From positions 62,001 to 126,000 of the forward strand of contig JACJZG010000003.1 in assembly GCA_020635715.1 (NCBI GenBank): 64,000 nucleotides of DNA. Direction: 5' to 3'. The stretch is from Flavobacteriales bacterium. GTDB lineage: Bacteria > Bacteroidota > Bacteroidia > Flavobacteriales_F > PHOS-HE28. Numbering within the stretch: the stretch's first letter is position 1; every line of letters starts with the position of its first letter. Below, piece by piece: positions 8,535-15,995 of this stretch. Position numbers and translations under genes: made by a program. The notes under the pieces are model-generated. The model saw only the letters and a list, made by a program, of their open reading frames with translations, searched no databases and was not told the origin of the DNA.

Positions 8535-9658
8535 CCACACACCTGTTCATCGCATTCACACTTTTCGCCGTGGCGCTGGTGTACGCCATCGTCCTGAACG
8601 CCTGGCGCGACCGTTTACGCGCTGCGGATCCGCCCGCGGTAGGACGCTCCTCCGCTGCGGTGTCCATGATCATCCCCGCCCGCGATGCGGTTTCCACGAT
8701 CATTCCGCTGCTCCAGGACCTCCACGCGCAGGACCTGCCGAAGGAACGGATCGAGGTCATCGTGGTGGACGACCACAGCACCGACGGAACGGATGCCGTG
8801 GTCAAGGCGATGTGCGCACGATGGCCCGAGCTGCGCGTGCTGCGGAACAGCGGTGCGGGCAAGAAGGCGGCGATCACCACGGGGGTGCAAGCTGCCAGGT
8901 ACGCTACCATCCTGCTCACGGATGCCGATGCCCGCGTGGGTCCGCAGCGTTCGCGCCATGTGGTGGAAGCCATGGAAGGCAAGGGACTGGACCTGATGAT
9001 CCTTCCTGTGCGCACGAGCGGCACCGGCGTGCTTGGTCGTCTGCAGCAGGAGGAACAGGCGGGCCTCACCGGAGTGGCGTTGGGTGCGGCCATGACGGGA
9101 TGGCCAACGTTGGCATCGGGCGCCAACCTCGCCTTCGGTCGGCAGGCCTTCCTGGACCTTGGTGGATACGAGGGCGATACCTATGCGAGCGGTGATGACG
9201 TCTTCCTGGTGCAGCGCATGCGCAAGGCCGGCAGGAGGATCGGAGCTTCCTTCGATCCCCAAGTGACGGTGACGGTGGAGGCGGAGCGCAGCTGGAAGGG
9301 CTTCCTGGTACAACGCCTGCGCTGGGCGGGCAAGATGCGTGGTGTGCGTGGTACCTGGCCCTGGGCGTCCCTGCTCGTTACGCTGCTGCCATGGGCCCTG
9401 CTCTGGGGCACCCTGCGTCTGGACGTGCGCGACCTCCTCGAGGTGGATGGCGTCGAGGTGATGGCGTTCATGTTGCTGGGCTGGCTGCTCTGGCTTGTGC
9501 CCGCCGTGAACCTGGTCACCGCAGTGCAACGCACCTTCGGGGCACGCACCTGGCCGGTGGTCACCACGCTTTGCTACCTGCTCTTCACGCTCTATTCGCC
9601 GGTGATCGCCGTGGCATCACTGATCCACCGGCCACGCTGGAAGGGCAGGCCAACATGA
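8531..9658 (+). CDS. Family 2 glycosyltransferase, membrane-anchored
   Basis: 375 residues. An N-terminal membrane helix (residues about 5-25) is followed by a GT-A domain: VSMIIPARDAVSTI, VVDDHSTDGTD and TDADAR (the DxD-type metal and nucleotide-sugar site). The acceptor-site block is SGDDVFLVQRM, followed by a QRLRW-like motif (VQRLRWAGKM) as in processive GT2 enzymes. Two or three further membrane helices lie at the C-terminus. It starts inside the stop of the upstream flippase-like gene (ATGA), implying coupled translation. The sugar and acceptor are unknown. A surface glycolipid or polysaccharide is the natural guess. Confidence 0.88.
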   Translation: MTTHLFIAFTLFAVALVYAIVLNAWRDRLRAADPPAVGRSSAAVSMIIPARDAVSTIIPLLQDLHAQDLPKERIEVIVVDDHSTDGTDAVVKAMCARWPELRVLRNSGAGKKAAITTGVQAARYATILLTDADARVGPQRSRHVVEAMEGKGLDLMILPVRTSGTGVLGRLQQEEQAGLTGVALGAAMTGWPTLASGANLAFGRQAFLDLGGYEGDTYASGDDVFLVQRMRKAGRRIGASFDPQVTVTVEAERSWKGFLVQRLRWAGKMRGVRGTWPWASLLVTLLPWALLWGTLRLDVRDLLEVDGVEVMAFMLLGWLLWLVPAVNLVTAVQRTFGARTWPVVTTLCYLLFTLYSPVIAVASLIHRPRWKGRPT

Positions 9659-9677
9659 GGGTCCCTGCACGTGCGGG

Positions 9678-10058
9678 TCAGAAGGGCAGGTCGTCCTCGC
9701 CACCACCGGCGGGCATGTCCGCAATGGAAGGCGGCGGTGCGGACTGGTATCCACCTTGATCCCGCGTGCCCCCACCGGCCTTCTCGATGCGGTTGCCGCT
9801 CAAGCTGAGGAAGTACTTCGTCACCCCATCACGGCCGGTCCATTCGCGACCGTTCACATAGCAGGTCACGGTCACTTCGTCGCCCGGGATGTAGCCATCG
9901 AGCAGGCCGCAACGGTCCTGGGTGAATTCAACGGGGATGTGTTGCGGGCGTTGGCCGCTTGGTTCGGTCACCACGAGTTCGCGCTTGCGGAACTTGTCGC
10001 TCACGTCCTGGGTCTTGCCGACCACTTTGATGGTGCCTGAGATCGTTACTTGTGCCAT
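9678..10058 (-). CDS. DUF3127 OB-fold protein (SSB-like)
   Basis: 126 residues, opening MAQVTISGTIKVVGKTQDVS. The pattern of strands (KRELVVTEP, QHIPVEFTQDRC, GDEVTVTCYVNGREW) is that of the DUF3127 family of Bacteroidota. The Gly/Pro-rich tail ends DDLPF, nearly the acidic DDxPF tip by which SSB recruits partner proteins, and this supports a single-strand-DNA-binding role. That role is inferred. It is convergent with the glycosyltransferase, 19 bases apart, and lies downstream of the flavin reductase on the same strand. Confidence 0.85.
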   Translation of the reverse strand: MAQVTISGTIKVVGKTQDVSDKFRKRELVVTEPSGQRPQHIPVEFTQDRCGLLDGYIPGDEVTVTCYVNGREWTGRDGVTKYFLSLSGNRIEKAGGGTRDQGGYQSAPPPSIADMPAGGGEDDLPF

Positions 10059-10095
10059 GGTCTATCGTCCGCGTTCTTGCGGACCTGCTTGTTGG

Positions 10096-10992
10096 TTAGC
10101 GTGCGTTATAGGCCAGCAGGGTCTTCCATGCCTCTTCCACCTTGCCATCGGCAAGGAGCGCGTGGGCCTGTTGGTGAAGGGAACGGAGCAGGGCTTCCGG
10201 TTCGTTCTGGTGGGTGATGAAGAGGTCGCTGAGCTCGGTCAGCTTGTACTCGTTCACCGCTGTTTCATCGGGCACGGAGAGCGCCACACCGAGTTTGCCA
10301 AGGTCGCTGCCCGTGAGGATGGGACTGTTCCTTGCCTCCGCCGGAAGGGCGTCCACACCAACGCCGATGTGCATGTTCGGTTGCGGCAGCTCGAATAGCG
10401 CATCACCATGCGCCCGGGCATAGAAGTGTCCGCCCATGCGCCCCACGAGGTCGATCTTCCGTTGGTCGATCTTCCCGTTGGCGTCAAGCACATCCTCGTT
10501 CACGTGGATCATCACCACTTTGCAGATCACCAGGTTCCCGGCGCCTCCGCCGGTGCCCGTTTGGATCACCTGTTCCACCACACATTCGAACTGCACCGGG
10601 CTTTCCTTCACGCGGAAAGGCCTCACCTTCTCGGAGGCGATCGGTGTGAAGCCTGATTTCACGAATTCATTCACTCCCTCGGCGAACTCAGTGCTCGCCA
10701 GAGAGGTCTGGTGCACCATGCCATAGGTCACCACGTTGATCACCACTTCAGGCACGGCCTTCACGTTGTGGTAGCTGTGCTTGGTGGTGTTGTCACGTCC
10801 GCGGCGTGCCGGGCTGAAGATCAACAGGGGTGGGTTGGCTCCGAAGACGTTGAAGAAGCTGAAGGGGCTCAGGTTGGGCCGGCCGTCAGCATCGATGGTG
10901 CTGGCGAAGGCCACCGGGCGCGGACCAATAGCCCCCACGAGGTAACCATGCAGCTCGGGGATCGGCAGGTGGGCGGGGTCCAGGGTCTTCAT
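10096..10992 (-). CDS. Flavin reductase family protein (FMN-binding split barrel)
   Basis: 298 residues from the ATG at 10992 (MKTLDPAHLPIPELHGYL). An upstream in-frame ATG at 11052 would add a leader reaching past the likely promoter. Family hallmarks: GAIGPRPVAFASTIDADGRPNLSPFSFFN and PLLIFSP bind FMN, and ECVVEQVI and GHFYARA are further conserved blocks. The last 60 residues, with an EAWKTLLAYNAR end, form an extra helical tail. Such proteins reduce flavin with NAD(P)H or act on small substrates, and the partner is unknown. A -7 promoter element lies 15 bases upstream of the start. Confidence 0.85.
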   Translation of the reverse strand: MKTLDPAHLPIPELHGYLVGAIGPRPVAFASTIDADGRPNLSPFSFFNVFGANPPLLIFSPARRGRDNTTKHSYHNVKAVPEVVINVVTYGMVHQTSLASTEFAEGVNEFVKSGFTPIASEKVRPFRVKESPVQFECVVEQVIQTGTGGGAGNLVICKVVMIHVNEDVLDANGKIDQRKIDLVGRMGGHFYARAHGDALFELPQPNMHIGVGVDALPAEARNSPILTGSDLGKLGVALSVPDETAVNEYKLTELSDLFITHQNEPEALLRSLHQQAHALLADGKVEEAWKTLLAYNAR

Positions 10993-11007
10993 GGGCGGAC
11001 AGGAGGG

Positions 11008-11015
11008 CGAAGGTA
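11008..11015 (-). promoter_or_regulatory. Candidate -7 element TACCTTCG (flavin reductase)
   Basis: Read on the minus strand, TACCTTCG fits TAnnTTYG and sits 15 bases before the ATG at 10992. Confidence 0.4.
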
Positions 11016-11056
11016 CATGCAGGTTCGGGACGGCCCCGGCGAGCCCGTGCACCGGC

Positions 11057-11064
11057 TATCTTTG
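11057..11064 (+). promoter_or_regulatory. Candidate -7 element TATCTTTG (tRNA-Leu)
   Basis: Exact TAnnTTTG match 37 bases before the mature 5' end of the tRNA. No other gene starts nearby on this strand. Confidence 0.45.
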
Positions 11065-11101
11065 CCGCCCTTCCGCCGGAGCCATTCCGAAGGAGGTGCA
11101 T

Positions 11102-11183
11102 ACGGACGTGGCGGAATTGGTAGACGCGCCAGACTTAGGATCTGGTACCGCAAGGTGTGGGGGTTCGAGTCCCCCCGTCCGTA
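11102..11183 (+). tRNA. tRNA-Leu (anticodon TAG)
   Basis: A cloverleaf can be drawn by eye. The acceptor ACGGACG pairs with CGTCCGT and leaves discriminator A. The D arm contains GGCGGAATTGGTAGACGC. The anticodon stem CCAGA/TCTGG holds loop CTTAGGA with anticodon TAG. A class II variable arm follows, then the T arm GGGGG TTCGAGT CCCCC. The TGGCGGAATTGGTAGACGC block is the standard leucine tRNA signature. The CCA end is not encoded: the bases after the discriminator are CAG. Confidence 0.93.
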
Positions 11184-11314
11184 CAGCGAAAAGGACCGTT
11201 CTCGGGCCGCTTCCCACCCTGGCTGTCAGTCCATGTCACGCCAAATAGACCGGAAGCGCCAACGGCCCGCTGCTTGTAAGAACGCACCCAGCCAACGAGA
11301 CCACTGATCGAACC

Positions 11315-12670
11315 ATGAACATCGAGCGCCAAGAGACCGGGAACCTGACCGCCACCCTGAATGTGACACTGAGCCCTGCGGACTACAACCCCGGTGTGGA
11401 GAAGGCCCTGAAGGAACAACGGAAGAACGCGGTGTTGCCCGGCTTCCGTCCCGGACAGGTGCCCATGAGCCTCATCAAGAAGCGTGTTGGACGCGCCGTG
11501 CTGGTGAACGAGGTGGAACGCCTGATCGATGCCAACCTGCGCGAGTACCTGCAGACCAATGCGATCCGCGTCCTGGGTCAACCTCTGCCCAAGGTGGAGA
11601 GCGGGAACGCGAACAACTGGGATGAGCCCGGAGACTTGAGCTTCGCCTACGAGCTCGGCCTGGCCCCGACGATCGAGTTCGACCTGAACGAGAAGCTGGG
11701 CGTCACCTACCCCGTGGTGGATGTGAACGCCGAACTGGTGGAGCGCGAGGTATCGGACATGCGCCGTCGGTTCGGCTCGGTGGAGGATACCGAAGTGAGC
11801 GGGGACAAGGACATGCTGCTCGGCGACATGATCGAGCTCAATGCCGATGGCTCCATCAAGGAAGGCGGCATCATGAACCGCACCTCCATGAGCCTGGAGT
11901 ACATCGATGACGAAGCGAGCAAGAATGCATTGACCGGGAAGAAGGTGGGCGATGAGGTCGTGCTCGATGCGCACAAGGTGAGCAGGGACCACGACGACCT
12001 GGCACGCATGCTGGGCGTGGACCACGATCGGGTGCATCATCTCGAAGGGAACTTCCTATTCCGCATCGCCGAGATCAAGCGCATGGTACCCGTGGAACTC
12101 GGCCAGGAGTTGTACGACCGGGTCTACGGGAAGGACGCGGTGACGGATGAGGCCGGCTTCCGCGCCAAGGTGCAGGAAGGGCTGGAGAACATGTTCCGCC
12201 GTGACAGCGACCGCATCTTCAAGCGCCAGGTGATGAAGAAGCTCATGGAGAACACCAGCTTTGAGCTGCCCGACAGCTTCTTGAAGCGCTGGATCCGCGA
12301 GACCAGTGAGAACCCTGCGACCCCGGAACAGATCGAGGAGAGTTACGCGGATTATGCCTCCGGCCTGAAGCGTCAGTTGCTGGAGGAGCGCGTGATCGAG
12401 AAGTACGGCCTGGAGGCGAAGGGGGAGGAGATGGACGCGTTCGCGAAGCGGTACATGGCCGACCAGTTCGCCCAGTACGGCATGCCGGCCCCGGAAGGAG
12501 AGCAATTGCAGCAGATGGTGGCCCGCATGCTGGGCGACCGTGAGCAGATCGGTCGGATCCGCAACACCATCGTCGAGCAGAAACTGAACACCCACTTCAA
12601 GGCCCTGTTGAGCCCGAAGGAGGAGAAAGTGAGCTTCGATGCGTTCGTAACCTTGGCCCGCACCGCCTGA
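11315..12670 (+). CDS. tig: Trigger factor, ribosome-associated chaperone
   Basis: 451 residues, within the usual 430-450. The N-terminal ribosome-binding domain opens MNIERQETGNLTATLNVTLS and carries the signature GFRPGQVPMSLIKKRVG, whose loop docks on ribosomal protein uL23. The middle corresponds to the FKBP-like domain but is weakly conserved, as in other Bacteroidota. The C-terminal arms are long helices (from about ELYDRVYGKDAVTDEAGF). It binds nascent chains at the exit tunnel. The order tig-clpP-clpX is conserved in many bacteria and links folding to proteolysis. The gap to clpP is 45 bases. Confidence 0.95.
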   Translation: MNIERQETGNLTATLNVTLSPADYNPGVEKALKEQRKNAVLPGFRPGQVPMSLIKKRVGRAVLVNEVERLIDANLREYLQTNAIRVLGQPLPKVESGNANNWDEPGDLSFAYELGLAPTIEFDLNEKLGVTYPVVDVNAELVEREVSDMRRRFGSVEDTEVSGDKDMLLGDMIELNADGSIKEGGIMNRTSMSLEYIDDEASKNALTGKKVGDEVVLDAHKVSRDHDDLARMLGVDHDRVHHLEGNFLFRIAEIKRMVPVELGQELYDRVYGKDAVTDEAGFRAKVQEGLENMFRRDSDRIFKRQVMKKLMENTSFELPDSFLKRWIRETSENPATPEQIEESYADYASGLKRQLLEERVIEKYGLEAKGEEMDAFAKRYMADQFAQYGMPAPEGEQLQQMVARMLGDREQIGRIRNTIVEQKLNTHFKALLSPKEEKVSFDAFVTLARTA

Positions 12671-12715
12671 AACAAGAGCGTGCACGGCCGTCCTTTACCC
12701 TTGTAACCACACCGC

Positions 12716-13396
12716 ATGTTCCCCAAAGACGAGTTCGAGAAGTACGCGGTCAAGCACCGCGGCATCAGCAGCAACACGCTGCACAGCTACACCACGTCAT
12801 CCATCCGTTCATCCGTCACGCCTTATATCATCGAGGAGCGGCAGCTGAACGTGGCCCAGATGGACGTGTTCAGCCGATTGATGATGGACCGCATCATCTT
12901 CCTCGGAACGGGGATCAATGACCAGGTGGCCAACATCATCCAGGCCCAGCTGCTGTTCCTGGAAAGCGTGGACGCCAAGAAGGACATCCAGATCTACATG
13001 AACAGTCCGGGCGGCAGTGTTTATGCCGGTCTGGGGATCTACGACACCATGCAGTACATCAATCCTGATGTGGCCACCATCTGCACAGGCATGGCGGCGA
13101 GCATGGGGGCCGTGCTCCTGTGCGCCGGGGCGAAAGGGAAGCGAAGTGCGCTGAAGCATGCCCGGGTCATGATCCACCAGCCCCTCGGTGGTGCCGAAGG
13201 CCAGGCCATTGACATGGAGATCACCGTAAGGGAGATCGTGAAGCTCAAGAAGGAGCTTTACGATATCATCGCCACCCATAGCGGTCAGCCCTTCGACAAG
13301 GTGGAGAAGGACAGCGACCGCGATTACTGGATGATCGCGGAGGAGGCGAAGGCCTACGGCATGATCGACGAAGTGCTGGTGCGCAACACGAAGTAA
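12716..13396 (+). CDS. clpP: ATP-dependent Clp protease proteolytic subunit ClpP
   Basis: 226 residues. The catalytic triad is visible: Ser129 in GMAASMGA, His154 in VMIHQPLGG and an Asp in EKDSDRDYWM. YMNSPGGSVYAGLGIYDTM forms the handle and oxyanion region. Fourteen subunits make the proteolytic chamber fed by ClpX or ClpA/C. The N-terminal 30 residues before SSVTPYIIEE are a propeptide-like leader, probably self-cleaved. A weak promoter-like TACCCTTG lies 12 bases before the start (12696-12703), so the gene may have its own promoter within the operon. Confidence 0.97.
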   Translation: MFPKDEFEKYAVKHRGISSNTLHSYTTSSIRSSVTPYIIEERQLNVAQMDVFSRLMMDRIIFLGTGINDQVANIIQAQLLFLESVDAKKDIQIYMNSPGGSVYAGLGIYDTMQYINPDVATICTGMAASMGAVLLCAGAKGKRSALKHARVMIHQPLGGAEGQAIDMEITVREIVKLKKELYDIIATHSGQPFDKVEKDSDRDYWMIAEEAKAYGMIDEVLVRNTK

Positions 13397-13460
13397 GGAC
13401 CACGTTCGCGGCGGCTCCCTGTTCGGGTCCCGCATAGATAGCTGAATATCAGCATTTAAC

Positions 13461-13490
13461 GAAGGCCGGGTGGACGACCATCCGGCCTTC
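13461..13490 (+). terminator. Hairpin between clpP and clpX
   Basis: GAAGGCCGG and CCGGCCTTC form a perfect 9-base stem around a 12-base loop. There is no U tract after it, so it may be a leaky terminator or an mRNA stability element in the clpP-clpX gap. A smaller GCTGA-ATA-TCAGC hairpin lies just upstream (13441-13453). Confidence 0.5.
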
Positions 13491-13545
13491 GGCATATCTT
13501 GCAGGACTTTGCGCATGCCCAGGCGGGGGCGCAGCATACCAGCCC

Positions 13546-14781
13546 ATGGATAAGAAAGAGATCAAGTGTTCCTTTTGTGGTCGGGACAAACAGGACACCA
13601 ATGTGCTGATCGCCGGGATCACCGGGCACATTTGTGACAGCTGCATCACCCAGGCGCAGAACATCATCTCCGAGGAGCTGAGCCAGCGGACGCGGACGGA
13701 GATGGAGGGCAGCCTCATCATTCAGCGGCCGGCGGACATCAAACGCCACCTCGATGAGTACGTGATCGGCCAGGACGATGCGAAGAAGGTGCTGAGCGTG
13801 GCGGTGTACAACCACTACAAGCGTCTGCTCCAGAAGCCATCCACCGCGGATGATGTCGAGATCGAGAAGAGCAACATCATCCTGGTGGGCGAGACGGGCA
13901 GTGGGAAGACCCTGCTGGCAAAGACCATCGCTCGCATGCTCAATGTCCCGTTCGCCATCGCCGATGCGACGGTGCTCACCGAGGCGGGCTATGTTGGGGA
14001 GGACGTGGAGAGCATACTGAGCCGCTTGCTCCAGGCAGCGGATTACGATGTGACCAAGGCGGAGCGCGGCATCGTCTTCATTGATGAGATCGACAAGATC
14101 AGTCGCAAGAGCGATACCCCGAGCATCACCCGCGACGTGAGCGGCGAGGGTGTGCAGCAGGCCTTGCTCAAGCTGCTCGAAGGAAGCACGGTGAGCGTTC
14201 CACCCCAGGGCGGACGCAAGCACCCGGAGCAGAAGTTGATCCAGGTGGACACACGGAACATCCTCTTCATCTGCGGCGGTGCCTTCGATGGCATCCAGAA
14301 GATGATCGGGCGCCGGGTGAAGAGCAGCGCTGTGGGATACAGCGCAAGCAAGGAACAGCGGGTGAACGATGAGAACCTCTTGCAGTACGTGAGCCCCACC
14401 GACCTGCGCACCTACGGCCTCATCCCCGAGCTCATCGGCCGCTTCCCGGTGCTCACCTACCTTGATCCGCTGGACCGCGAGAGCCTGCGTCGCATCCTCA
14501 CCGAACCGAAGAACGCGCTGATCAAGCAGTACGTGAAGCTTTTCGACATGGACAAGGTGAAGCTCACCTTCGACAAGAAGGTGCTGGACTTCATCGTGGA
14601 TAAGGCCCTGGAGTACAAGCTTGGCGCGCGCGGTCTGCGTTCCATCTGTGAGGCGATCATGACCGACGCCATGTACGAGATGCCGGGTGCACCGGAACGT
14701 CCGACCGAACTGCGGGTTACCCTCGGGTATGCCCGCGAGAAGTTCGAGCGTTCACGCTTGAGCAACCTGCGGGTGGCCTGA
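13546..14781 (+). CDS. clpX: ATP-dependent Clp protease ATP-binding subunit ClpX
   Basis: 411 residues, full length. The N-terminal zinc-binding domain has the four cysteines of CSFC (8 and 11) and CDSC (30 and 33). The AAA+ module shows Walker A GETGSGKT, Walker B VFIDEIDK, the pore loop GYVGED, the RKH loop in GGRKHPEQ and sensor 2 in LGARGLRSI. ClpX unfolds tagged substrates into ClpP. It is separated from clpP by 149 bases containing a hairpin and a weak TATCTTGC promoter-like site at 13495, so clpX may be partly uncoupled from clpP. Confidence 0.97.
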   Translation: MDKKEIKCSFCGRDKQDTNVLIAGITGHICDSCITQAQNIISEELSQRTRTEMEGSLIIQRPADIKRHLDEYVIGQDDAKKVLSVAVYNHYKRLLQKPSTADDVEIEKSNIILVGETGSGKTLLAKTIARMLNVPFAIADATVLTEAGYVGEDVESILSRLLQAADYDVTKAERGIVFIDEIDKISRKSDTPSITRDVSGEGVQQALLKLLEGSTVSVPPQGGRKHPEQKLIQVDTRNILFICGGAFDGIQKMIGRRVKSSAVGYSASKEQRVNDENLLQYVSPTDLRTYGLIPELIGRFPVLTYLDPLDRESLRRILTEPKNALIKQYVKLFDMDKVKLTFDKKVLDFIVDKALEYKLGARGLRSICEAIMTDAMYEMPGAPERPTELRVTLGYAREKFERSRLSNLRVA

Positions 14782-14798
14782 GGGCGCTGGAGAAGGGT

Positions 14799-14806
14799 TA
14801 GTTTTG
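14799..14806 (+). promoter_or_regulatory. Candidate -7 element TAGTTTTG (DUF2911 gene)
   Basis: Exact TAnnTTTG match just after the clpX stop and 48 bases before the chosen ATG at 14854. Confidence 0.45.
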
Positions 14807-14853
14807 GGCCACAACCCAACCGCATGCTCCGGCATGCATCAACCCTGATATCC

Positions 14854-15690
14854 ATGAGAATGTTGCTTTCTGCGACGGCTGTGCTCGTCGCCGCCACGAT
14901 ACATGCACAGGACCTGCCACAGCCCAGCCCCAAGGGTCAGGTGGAACAGATCGTCGGCCTCACGAAGGTCGAGGTGGACTACTCGCGTCCCAGTGCCAAG
15001 GGGCGTGTGATCTTCGGTGACCTGGTGCCCTACGACAAGCTCTGGCGCACCGGGGCTAACCTGAACACCACCATCGAGTTCAGTGGTCCGGTCAAGTTCG
15101 GCGATGTGGACGTGAAGGCGGGCAAGTATTCCCTGTTCACCGTACCGGGTAAGGATGTGTGGGTGGTCCACTTGAACAGCAACACCGAGCTCTGGGGCGA
15201 GGATGACTACAAAGCGGAGCAGAACGTGGCCACCGTGAAGGTGAAGGCGCAGGGGGCTGATATGACGGAGACCCTGACCATCGACATCGCCAATGTCGTG
15301 AACGACGCGGCGGACCTGGAGATCCGTTGGGAGAAGACACGTGTGCTCGTGCCGATCCATGCGGACGCGACCGAGCAGGCGCTGGCCAACATCCGCGAAG
15401 CCATGGCCAAGGGCGACATGAAAGCCGGTGGTTACGGTGGAAGCGCGCGCTTCTGCCTGGATCGTAACGTGATGACCAAGGAGGCGCTGGGCTGGGCCCA
15501 GAAGAGCGTGGAGATGGACAAGAAGTTCTGGCACATGCATACCCTCGCACGCGCGCAGGCCGCCAACGGGATGACGAAAGAGGCCATCGCCACGGCCAAC
15601 GAAAGCATGTCCATGGCCCAGGAGGCGAAGAACGAGGCCTATGTGAAGATGAACCGTGAGCTGATCGAGTCCTTGAGCAAGGGCAAGTGA
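14854..15690 (+). CDS. Secreted DUF2911 protein
   Basis: 278 residues from the ATG at 14854, which begins a signal peptide (MRMLLSATAVLVAATIHAQ). An in-frame ATG at 14824 adds ten residues and weakens it. The DUF2911 domain (residues about 25-165) carries the blocks VEVDYSRPSAKGRVIFG, LWRTGANLNTTIEFS and GKYSLFTVPG. A helical TPR-like tail of about 110 residues follows. The function of DUF2911 is not established. It is abundant in Bacteroidota envelopes. A paralogue with a longer TPR tail lies on the minus strand at about 25.3-26.4 kb. Confidence 0.85.
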   Translation: MRMLLSATAVLVAATIHAQDLPQPSPKGQVEQIVGLTKVEVDYSRPSAKGRVIFGDLVPYDKLWRTGANLNTTIEFSGPVKFGDVDVKAGKYSLFTVPGKDVWVVHLNSNTELWGEDDYKAEQNVATVKVKAQGADMTETLTIDIANVVNDAADLEIRWEKTRVLVPIHADATEQALANIREAMAKGDMKAGGYGGSARFCLDRNVMTKEALGWAQKSVEMDKKFWHMHTLARAQAANGMTKEAIATANESMSMAQEAKNEAYVKMNRELIESLSKGK

Positions 15691-15710
15691 GCCCAACTCG
15701 TAGTGAACGT

Positions 15711-15738
15711 GCAACGCCCTCCCCGGAGGGCGTTGTTG
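15711..15738 (+). terminator. Terminator of the DUF2911 gene
   Basis: CAACGCCCTCC / GGAGGGCGTTG stem followed by TTGTT, 21 bases after the stop. Confidence 0.75.
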
Positions 15739-15947
15739 TTATAGGATGGACCGGTCGGACGGATCAGCAACGGCCTCGATCAGGTCCGATGGCTAGGCAC
15801 CTGATCGAAGGTGCGCTTTAAGGCAGCGATCAAGAGGCCAGGGTGGGTCAGTTGTGGCTGCCAGTTGCAGGCTTTCGCAGCGAGAAGCTGCCGCCATGGT
15901 ACCCGAGCGTCGCCCAACGGGACGCATACTGAGGTCGACCAAAATAG

Positions 15948-15977
15948 AAGGGGCCGTCTCTACGGAGGCGGCCCCTT
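15948..15977 (-). terminator. Terminator of the first T9SS cargo gene
   Basis: AGGGGCCG / CGGCCCCT stem with a 12-base loop, just beyond the stop of the minus-strand gene. On the minus strand it is followed by TATTTTGG. Confidence 0.65.
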
Positions 15978-15995
15978 CGCGGTGTGGGTCCGAAC

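Larger units (their letters stand above)
15691..15995. other. Gene-free stretch between convergent genes
   Basis: About 305 bases with no credible ORF. It holds a hairpin terminator for each flanking gene (15711-15738 and 15948-15977) and nothing else I can recognise. Confidence 0.6.
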